6,315 nucleotides of DNA from a bacterium (GTDB lineage: Bacteria > Pseudomonadota > Alphaproteobacteria > Rhizobiales > Xanthobacteraceae). The notes below the pieces were generated by a model. It did not search any database, was not told the origin of the DNA, and worked only from the letters and a program-made list of their open reading frames with translations. Made by a program: the position numbers and the translations under genes. Of this stretch, positions 1 through 4,724 are shown in pieces; the first letter of the stretch is position 1, and each line of letters begins with the position of its first letter. The stretch lies in contig JAQSDT010000147.1 of assembly GCA_029946075.1 (NCBI GenBank), positions 1 to 6,315 of the forward strand, read 5' to 3'.

Positions 1-19
1 CAATACCGCTGCGTGTGGT

Positions 20-57
20 GAGATGATGGGTATCGCTTCGCTCCACCCATCCTACAA
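20..57. repeat. Palindromic dispersed-repeat unit 3' of mutL
   Basis: The arms GATGGGT (25-31) and ACCCATC (45-51) form a perfect 7-bp inverted repeat around a 13-base centre. The centre reads GCGAAGC on the minus strand (41-35), a heptamer known to form an unusually stable DNA mini-hairpin. The stem begins 7 bases after the mutL stop codon, so the mutL transcript would end in or run through it. I recognise the general pattern (GGATGGGT, then GGAGCGAAGCGA, then ACCCATC) as a repeat scattered through Bradyrhizobium-type genomes; that is recollection and was not searched. No T-run follows on the minus strand, so it is not a canonical intrinsic terminator, but it could stabilise the mRNA 3' end. 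The outer limits are uncertain because the window begins close by. Confidence 0.6.
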
Positions 58-58
58 G

Positions 59-1858
59 TTACCTTCTCCCGAACAGCTTCTCGATATCGCTCAGCTTCAA
101 TTCCACATAGGTCGGCCGGCCGTGGTTGCACTGGCCGGAATTCGGCGTGTCTTCCATCTCGCGTAGCAGCGCGTTCATCTCTTCCGGCTTGAGGCGGCGG
201 CCGGCGCGGACCGAACCGTGGCAGGCCATGGTGGCGGCGACGTGCATCAGGCGGCGCTCCAGCGGCAAGGCCTCGTCCCATTCGGCCATGTGTTCGGCGA
301 GATCGCGCAGCAGCGCCGCCGCATTGGTCTTGCCGAGCAGCGACGGCGTCTCGCGTACCGCCACCGCACCGGGGCCGAAGGATTCGATGGCGAGGCCGAA
401 CGAGGCCAGTTCCCCGGCGCGCGCCAGCAGTCTTTCGACCGTCGCCTCGTCGAGTTCGACGATCTCGGGAATCAGCAGGATCTGCCGCTGCACGCCGTTC
501 TTCGCCAGCGATGCCTTCAGCTTCTCGTAGACGATGCGCTCATGCGCGGCGTGCTGATCCACCACGATCAGGCCGTCGCGGGTTTGCGACACGATGTAGG
601 TCTCGTGGATCTGCGTGCGCGCGGCGCCCAGCGGGCGATCGAGGAAATCGGCGGACGGCTGGGCCTCGAAGCGCACGTCGGCGGTCGGCGTGCCGACATC
701 GAAGGCGGACTGGCCCGCTTCGGCAAGCGCGGCGGCGCCATCGAAGGACGGCCGGACCGGATAGGACGGCGAGCTGCGCCAGTCCCAGTTGGAGGGGCGC
801 GGCGCAAAGGACGGACGGAACGCCGACAGCGCGGCGCCGTTGGTGTTTGCCGCGGTGCGCCGGCCTTCGCGCGCGAGGCCTTCCTTCAGCGCATGCACGA
901 TCAGTGCGCGCACGAGGCCCGCGTTGCGGAAGCGCACCTCGGTCTTGGCCGGGTGCACGTTGGCATCGACCTCCTGCGGCTCCAGCGTCACGAACAGCGT
1001 GACGACGGGATGGCGGTCGCGCGGCAGATAATCCGAATAGGCTGCGCGCACCGCGCCGAGGATCAGCTTGTCGCGCACCGGTCGGCCGTTGACGAACAGA
1101 TACTGCCCGAGCGCATTGGCGCGGGTCAGGGAAGGCGCGGCGGCAAAGCCTTCGACCGTAATGCCCTCGCGCTCGGCGCGCACCTCGATGGCGGACGAAC
1201 GAAAATCGCTCCCCAGGATGTCGCCGAGCCGCGTCAGCCGGCCCGGCGCGCCGGGCAGCGCGGCGGCCCAGGTGACCGGCGCACGCTCTTCGCCCGCCAG
1301 CGTGAACGCGATGTCCGGCCGCGCCATCGCGAGGCGCCGCACCACTTCGCGGATCGCCTCGGCCTCGGTGCGGTCGGTCTTCAGGAATTTCAACCGGGCT
1401 GGCGTGGCGTAAAAGAGATCGCTGACCTCGACGCGCGTGCCTTGCGAGAGCGCCGCCGGCATGATCTGCGATTTCTCGCCGCCTTCGACCGCCAGCGACC
1501 ACGCGTGCGGTTCGCTGGCGTGGCGCGTGGTGATACCGAGCCTTGCCACCGCACCGATCGAGGGCAGCGCCTCGCCGCGAAACCCGAGCGTGCGGATGTG
1601 CAGCAGATCCTCATCGTCGAGCTTCGAGGTGGCGTGGCGATCGACGGCGAGCGCGAGGTCGCCATGCGTCATGCCACCGCCGTCGTCGGTGATGCCGATG
1701 CGGCGCCGGCCGCCGCCATCGGTGAAGATGTCGATCCGGCTGGCGCCGGCATCGATGGCGTTTTCGACGAGTTCCTTCACCACGCTCGCGGGACGTTCCA
1801 CCACTTCGCCGGCGGCGATGCGGTTGACGACCTGTTCGGGGAGCTGGCGGACGGGCAT
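59..1858 (-). CDS. mutL: DNA mismatch repair protein MutL (endonuclease type)
   Basis: MutL links MutS mismatch recognition to strand incision and excision in the cytoplasm. The 599 residues are the usual family length. The start aligns residue for residue with E. coli MutL, although the upstream Shine-Dalgarno is weak. The N-terminal GHKL ATPase (about 1-330) has E29 and N33 in ELVENAIDAGA, DDGGG at 58-62, HATSK at 75-79, GFRGEAL at 92-98, FVNGRPV at 255-261 and VHPAKTEVRF at 301-310. A Pro/Ala/Ser-rich linker runs from about 335 to 415. The C-terminal domain has DQHAAHERIVYE at 434-445, which fits the nicking motif DQHA(X)2E(X)4E. It also has ACHGSVRAG from 545, CNHGRPT from 577 and a terminal LFGRR. 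QILLIP at 459-464 fits the sliding-clamp motif Qxh(L/I)xP. E. coli MutL lacks the nicking motif, so this protein should cut DNA itself without MutH. The gene runs divergently from the membrane-protein/sigma pair, and a palindromic repeat follows its stop. Confidence 0.98.
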   Translation of the reverse strand: MPVRQLPEQVVNRIAAGEVVERPASVVKELVENAIDAGASRIDIFTDGGGRRRIGITDDGGGMTHGDLALAVDRHATSKLDDEDLLHIRTLGFRGEALPSIGAVARLGITTRHASEPHAWSLAVEGGEKSQIMPAALSQGTRVEVSDLFYATPARLKFLKTDRTEAEAIREVVRRLAMARPDIAFTLAGEERAPVTWAAALPGAPGRLTRLGDILGSDFRSSAIEVRAEREGITVEGFAAAPSLTRANALGQYLFVNGRPVRDKLILGAVRAAYSDYLPRDRHPVVTLFVTLEPQEVDANVHPAKTEVRFRNAGLVRALIVHALKEGLAREGRRTAANTNGAALSAFRPSFAPRPSNWDWRSSPSYPVRPSFDGAAALAEAGQSAFDVGTPTADVRFEAQPSADFLDRPLGAARTQIHETYIVSQTRDGLIVVDQHAAHERIVYEKLKASLAKNGVQRQILLIPEIVELDEATVERLLARAGELASFGLAIESFGPGAVAVRETPSLLGKTNAAALLRDLAEHMAEWDEALPLERRLMHVAATMACHGSVRAGRRLKPEEMNALLREMEDTPNSGQCNHGRPTYVELKLSDIEKLFGRR

Positions 1859-1888
1859 GAACTCGGACTCGATTCGAAGCTGGCGGTG

Positions 1889-1894
1889 ATTTTA
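1889..1894 (-). promoter_or_regulatory. Possible -10 element for mutL
   Basis: Read on the minus strand, 1894-1889 is TAAAAT, one base from the TATAAT consensus. It lies 30 bases before the mutL start codon in otherwise GC-rich sequence, which would give a 5' leader of roughly 20-25 bases. No convincing -35 element sits at 16-18 bases spacing. This is a weak candidate. Confidence 0.2.
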
Positions 1895-1937
1895 GGCGGC
1901 TGCGGCGCCAAATGCATGCGCCGGCAGGTAGTTTTGC

Positions 1938-1967
1938 CCGGACTTTCGCCGGGTTCCGAAAGCCCGG
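1938..1967. promoter_or_regulatory. Leader hairpin 1 upstream of the DUF2892-sigma operon
   Basis: The arms CCGGACTTTCG (1938-1948) and CGAAAGCCCGG (1957-1967) form an 11-base inverted repeat with an 8-base loop. In minus-strand RNA the single mismatch becomes a G-U pair, so all 11 positions pair; in plus-strand RNA it is an A-C mismatch. Two alternative stems compete with it on the plus strand: CCCGG 1937-1941 with CCGGG 1949-1953, and GCCGGG 1948-1953 with CCCGGC 1963-1968. A run of five T occurs at 1977-1981, 9 bases after the main stem, which is too far for a standard terminator. Whether it acts on the plus transcript, on a mutL-side transcript, or only as a DNA element cannot be told from sequence. 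Confidence 0.45.
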
Positions 1968-1981
1968 CGGCCGACATTTTT

Positions 1982-2011
1982 CGCCCCTTTCGCGAACCGA
2001 AAGCCGGGGCG
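1982..2011. promoter_or_regulatory. Leader hairpin 2 upstream of the DUF2892-sigma operon
   Basis: CGCCCC (1982-1987) pairs with GGGGCG (2006-2011), and TTTCG (1988-1992) pairs with CGAAA (1998-2002). This gives 11 base pairs with a GCC bulge at 2003-2005 and a 5-base loop. Its right half, CCGAAAGCCGGGGCGG (1997-2012), closely resembles the right half of hairpin 1, CCGAAAGCCCGGCGG (1956-1970). Both hairpins share the TTTCG/CGAAA core at a period of about 41 bases, which suggests a degenerate tandem duplication. No known riboswitch or operator is recognised. Confidence 0.45.
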
Positions 2012-2028
2012 GGCGGCTCTTTGGGGAT

Positions 2029-2049
2029 GAGAACGGCCTTTGGGTTCTC
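2029..2049 (+). promoter_or_regulatory. Inverted repeat GAGAAC/GTTCTC before the DUF2892 start
   Basis: GAGAAC (2029-2034) and GTTCTC (2044-2049) are perfect 6-bp arms around a 9-base loop, 11 bases before the Shine-Dalgarno. It could be an RNA hairpin or a two-fold operator. Its left arm also holds GAAC, spaced 16 bases from CGTG at 2051-2054, which faintly resembles an ECF promoter. The predicted transcript would then begin at about the Shine-Dalgarno, so the promoter reading is doubtful. Confidence 0.35.
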
Positions 2050-2060
2050 GCGTGTCATCA

Positions 2061-2067
2061 AGGGGAG
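2061..2067 (+). promoter_or_regulatory. Strong Shine-Dalgarno deciding the DUF2892 start
   Basis: AGGGGAG ends 5 bases before ATG at 2073. This spacing and strength favour 2073 over the in-frame upstream ATG at 2040, which has no comparable site. Confidence 0.8.
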
Positions 2068-2072
2068 CTGTT

Positions 2073-2279
2073 ATGTTCTATCGCAAGAATTTGCCGGGTT
2101 GGGAGCGGGCCATGCGGGCCGTCGGGGGTGTTCTGATGATCGCTTATGGATTGCTCGGCATGCCCGGGACGATGGCGGGTTACCTGATCGCCGCCACCGG
2201 CGCGGTCGCGATCCTGACCGGGTCCTTTGGCTTCTGTCCGGCCTGCGCCATGGTCGGCCGCAAGCTGCCGTCGTCATGA
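2073..2279 (+). CDS. Small YgaP-like transmembrane protein (DUF2892) with CPAC motif
   Basis: This is a 68-residue inner-membrane protein. A basic N-terminus (MFYRKNLPGWERAMR) is followed by two short hydrophobic helices at about 16-30 and 34-52, joined by a Gly/Pro turn. SFGFCPACAMVGRK at 51-64 carries C55 and C58 in a CPAC motif. The pattern of two small helices, then GFCPxC, then a basic tail is typical of the DUF2892/YgaP transmembrane family, whose function is generally unknown. In E. coli YgaP this region anchors a rhodanese domain; here it stands alone. The positive-inside rule suggests both termini face the cytoplasm, placing the CPAC at the inner face. The stop overlaps the sigma-factor start (ATGA), so the two are probably translationally coupled. 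The cysteine pair could bind metal or sense redox; that is inference. Confidence 0.85.
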   Translation: MFYRKNLPGWERAMRAVGGVLMIAYGLLGMPGTMAGYLIAATGAVAILTGSFGFCPACAMVGRKLPSS

Positions 2280-2803
2280 CCGCGCTGGCCAGCCGCTGCG
2301 ATCCCGCCTTGATCGAGGCCGCGCGCGGCGGCGATGCCGACGCGCTGGTGTCGCTGATCGCTGCCGCCCAGCCCGATGTCAGGCGGTATGCCGCACGCAC
2401 GTGCCGGGCGGCCGATATCGACGACGCCGTGCAGGAAACGCTGCTGCTGCTGTACCGGCGGGTCGGAACGCTGCGTGCGGTGACCTCGTTTTCGGCCTGG
2501 CTGTTCGCGGTCGCGCGCCGCGCCTGCCTTCGGCTGCTGCGCCGGACGGCGGGCTTGCAGGGGGCGCTGGAGGACGAGGCCGAAGCGCGGCTGGCGCATC
2601 TCGCGCCCGAGGATCTGCGCATCGATCTGTCCCGCGCCATACAGTCGCTGCCGGATCATTATCGCGAGGTGATCCTGCTGCGCGATATCGAGGAACTGTC
2701 GATCGACGAGATCGCCGGCGTACTCGCCCTGACCCGCGAAAGCGTCAAGGCGCGAATCCACCGCGCGCGGCTGATGATCCGGGAATATCTGGTGCGCGAC
2801 TGA
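2276..2803 (+). CDS. ECF-type RNA polymerase sigma factor
   Basis: This 175-residue protein has the minimal two-domain layout of extracytoplasmic-function sigma factors, which direct core RNA polymerase to a small regulon. Region 2 spans about 11-92, with DIDDAVQETLLLLYRRV (48-64) and FSAWLFAVARRACLRLLRR (72-90) for core and -10 binding. A short acidic linker at about 94-114 leads to region 4 (about 115-172), where LSIDEIAGVLALTRESVKAR is the helix-turn-helix for the -35 element. There is no sigma-70 region 1 or 3 and no extra C-terminal domain. ATG at 2276 lies in an ATGA overlap with the DUF2892 stop, and no clear Shine-Dalgarno precedes it, which fits coupling. An in-frame open stretch extends far upstream but is only the antisense shadow of mutL. 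No zinc-finger anti-sigma gene flanks it. The gene ends 6 bases from convergent arfB. Subgroup and target promoters cannot be assigned by eye. Confidence 0.93.
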   Translation: MTALASRCDPALIEAARGGDADALVSLIAAAQPDVRRYAARTCRAADIDDAVQETLLLLYRRVGTLRAVTSFSAWLFAVARRACLRLLRRTAGLQGALEDEAEARLAHLAPEDLRIDLSRAIQSLPDHYREVILLRDIEELSIDEIAGVLALTRESVKARIHRARLMIREYLVRD

Positions 2804-2809
2804 GAAGGC

Positions 2810-3229
2810 CTAATCGTCGAAGCGCGTCGTACCGCGTCCGGCCTTGACGTCGCTGCGGCGCTTCTTGCCCTCCAGCCGGCGTTGCTTGGAGCCGAAGGTC
2901 GGCTTCGTCGCGCGGCGTGGCACTGGCCGCACCATCGCCTCGCGCAGTATTTCGAGCAGGCGGTCGATCGCGTCGGCGCGGTTGCGCTCCTGGGTGCGGA
3001 AGCGCTGGGCATGGATCACGATCACGCCTTCCTTGGTCATGCGCTGGCCGGCGATGCGATTGAGCCGCAGCGCGGCATCCTCCGGCAGCGCGATCTTGCT
3101 TGTGTCGAAGCGAAGCTGGGCGGCGGTCGAGAGCTTGTTGACGTTCTGCCCGCCCGGGCCGGAGGCGCGGACGAAGCTGATCTCGATGTCGTTCTCGTCG
3201 ATCGCAAGATCGCGGGCAACCCGCAGCAT
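2810..3229 (-). CDS. arfB: Alternative ribosome-rescue factor ArfB (peptidyl-tRNA hydrolase YaeJ)
   Basis: ArfB enters ribosomes stalled on mRNA without a stop codon, uses its GGQ loop to hydrolyse peptidyl-tRNA, and inserts its basic tail into the empty mRNA channel. The 139 residues match E. coli ArfB (140) from the first residue: MLRVARDLAI corresponds to MIVISRHVAI. GGQ is at 26-28 inside RASGPGGQNVNK. The tail from about 101 to 132 is Arg/Lys-rich (KPTFGSKQRRLEGKKRR, then VKAGRG), as expected for the mRNA-tunnel segment. There is no codon-recognition domain, so it is not RF1 or RF2. I chose ATG at 3229 because GGTGA (3239-3235) lies 5 bases before it and it fits the E. coli start; an in-frame GTG at 3238 would add three residues. 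It converges on the sigma gene with a 6-base gap and no terminator. A 92-base palindrome begins 16 bases upstream of the start, leaving no room for a conventional promoter between them. Confidence 0.95.
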   Translation of the reverse strand: MLRVARDLAIDENDIEISFVRASGPGGQNVNKLSTAAQLRFDTSKIALPEDAALRLNRIAGQRMTKEGVIVIHAQRFRTQERNRADAIDRLLEILREAMVRPVPRRATKPTFGSKQRRLEGKKRRSDVKAGRGTTRFDD

Positions 3230-3245
3230 GATGTTCACCGAAAGT

Positions 3246-3337
3246 CGTCAGGCCCGGGCTTGTCCCGGGCATCCACGTCTTACCAGCGTCCGGTAGAAAG
3301 AAAAACGTGGATGGCCGGGACAAGCCCGGCCTTGACG
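3246..3337. repeat. Nested palindromic repeat between the M16 operon and arfB
   Basis: Arms 3246-3278 and 3305-3337 are reverse complements at 30 of 33 positions, separated by a 26-base AT-richer loop. Each arm is itself a hairpin: GCCCGGG/CCCGGGC (3252-3258 with 3264-3270, loop CTTGT) and GGCCGGG/CCCGGCC (3313-3319 with 3325-3331, loop ACAAG). The element is therefore two inverted copies of one unit running from CGTCA to CATCCACGT. I recognise the unit (CGTGGATGGCCGGGACAAGCCCGG) as a repeat common between genes in Bradyrhizobium-type genomes; this is from memory and was not searched. It begins 16 bases after the M16 stop at 3354, so it may protect or end the protease mRNA. Confidence 0.85.
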
Positions 3338-3353
3338 GAGAATTCGGCAGGCC

Positions 3354-4724
3354 TCAATTCGCCTTCGGCGGCGCCACCACCGGCTGGGCCGCGGCCTGCG
3401 GGGTGCGGCCGACGACGACGGTCAGCAGGCCCTGGCCCCAGAGCTGCTTCGCAGCCTTTTTGGCGTCGTCGAGCGTCACCGCGTCGACGATGGCGTTGCG
3501 CTTTTCGATATAGTCGATCGGCAGCTTGTCGAGCTGGTACTGCAGCAGTGCCGACGCCAGCTTCGAGGAGGTATCGAGCGCCAGCATCTGCGAGCCCTTC
3601 AGATAGGATTTGGCCTCGTCCAGTTCCTTCTGGGTGGGGCCTTCCTCGGCCATGCGGCGCACTTCCTGCTCGATGGCGTCGATGGTCTCGCCGGCGCGGT
3701 CGGAGCGGGTGCCGGTGGTGCCGACGAACAAGGCCGAACGGTCCATCCACAGCAGGGATTCGGAGATGGAATAGGCAAGGCCGCGCTTCTCGCGGACTTC
3801 CTTGTAGAGCCGCGACGACAACCCGCCGCCGCCGAGGATGTGGTTGACGACATAGGCCGCCATGAAATTCGGATCGTGGCGGCGCACGCCGGGGCCACCG
3901 AACGTCACCACCGTCTGCGGCACGTCGAGGGAGATCAGCGAGCGCTGTGGCGGCTTGGTGGCTGTCACGTCGGGAATCGGCGTCAGGCTGGCCTTGGCCG
4001 GCAGTCCGCCGAAGGTCTTGTCCAGCAGCTTGCCGAGCGTCTCGGCATCGACGTCGCCGACCACGGCGATGCGCAGCGTATCTTTCGCGATGACGCGGCG
4101 GACATAGTCCTTCAGGTCGGCGATTTCGACCTTGGCGACATTGTCCAGCGTGCCATTGGACTGCCGGCTGTAGGGGTGATCGCCGAACGCCACTTCGAGA
4201 AACTTGCGGCTCGCCAGTGAAGTCGGGTTGGTGGTTTCGCGGCGCAGGCTGGAGACGACCTGCGCGCGAATCCGCTCGATATCGGCCGGGTCGAAACGCG
4301 GCGAGGTCAGCGCAAGCTGCAGCAGGTCGAAGGCTTCGTCCTTGTTGTCCTTGAGCATGCGGAGCGAGCCGCGGAAAGAATCGCGGGTCGAGGAGAAGTT
4401 GAGTTCGATGGCGCGGCGCTCAAGGCGCTCGTGGAAGGTCTTGGAATCCAGATCGCCCGAGCCCTCGTCGAGCAGGCCGGCGACCATGGTGCCGAGCCCG
4501 GATTTGCCGGCCGGATCCTGGGCGGCGCCACCGCTGAAGGCGTATTCCATCGCGATCAGGGGCACGGTGGCGTCCTGCACGAACCAGGCCTCGATGCCGC
4601 CCGGCGAGACCAGGCGCTGGATCTTGGCTGCCGCATGCGACGGCGTCGATACCAGCGACAACAGCGCGATGCCGGCGATCAGGAGAGCTGCGAAGCGCCG
4701 CGCGCGGGAAATGGAATGGTTCAC
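3354..4724 (-). CDS. Exported M16-family peptidase-like protein, non-catalytic partner subunit
   Basis: The 456 residues include a signal peptide (RARR, then a hydrophobic run at about 11-26, likely cleaved after the Ala run at 31-33), an N-terminal M16 domain and an M16 C-terminal domain from about 200. GTG at 4724 is taken as the start because it directly precedes the signal peptide, overlaps the upstream stop in a GTGA, and has GAGGAG 8 bases before it. A longer in-frame ATG at 4799 would lie inside the preceding gene and bury the signal peptide. The zinc motif is gone: where the neighbour has HFLEH, this protein has TMVAG (T79, A82, G83) in GKSGLGTMVAGLLDEGSG. It keeps R311 and Y318 in VREKRGLAYS, the Arg/Tyr pair that non-catalytic subunits of heterodimeric M16 peptidases contribute to substrate binding. 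It probably dimerises in the periplasm with the product of 4721-6109. The tail is rich in Ala and Pro. Confidence 0.93.
   Translation of the reverse strand: MNHSISRARRFAALLIAGIALLSLVSTPSHAAAKIQRLVSPGGIEAWFVQDATVPLIAMEYAFSGGAAQDPAGKSGLGTMVAGLLDEGSGDLDSKTFHERLERRAIELNFSSTRDSFRGSLRMLKDNKDEAFDLLQLALTSPRFDPADIERIRAQVVSSLRRETTNPTSLASRKFLEVAFGDHPYSRQSNGTLDNVAKVEIADLKDYVRRVIAKDTLRIAVVGDVDAETLGKLLDKTFGGLPAKASLTPIPDVTATKPPQRSLISLDVPQTVVTFGGPGVRRHDPNFMAAYVVNHILGGGGLSSRLYKEVREKRGLAYSISESLLWMDRSALFVGTTGTRSDRAGETIDAIEQEVRRMAEEGPTQKELDEAKSYLKGSQMLALDTSSKLASALLQYQLDKLPIDYIEKRNAIVDAVTLDDAKKAAKQLWGQGLLTVVVGRTPQAAAQPVVAPPKAN

Noticed and set aside
1938..1981. Hairpin 1 plus T5 as an intrinsic terminator
   Set aside because: The T-run begins 9 bases after the stem, separated by GC-rich sequence, and no plus-strand gene lies upstream to be terminated.
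218..2275. Open plus-strand frame running about 2 kb into the sigma-factor gene, suggesting an 861-residue protein
   Set aside because: It lies antisense to mutL, has Arg/Gly/Ala/His-rich low-information composition and no domain, and arises because high-GC coding sequence rarely gives stops in this antisense frame. Only its last 175 codons are a real gene.
3246..3337. Inverted repeat as the ends of an insertion sequence or a CRISPR repeat
   Set aside because: There is no transposase or spacer array; the interval between arms is only 26 bases. A dispersed palindromic repeat explains it better.
2882..3847. Plus-strand open frame of 321 codons across arfB and the end of the M16 operon
   Set aside because: It is antisense to two confidently identified genes, crosses the palindromic repeat, and has an Arg/Pro/Ala-rich composition without motifs.
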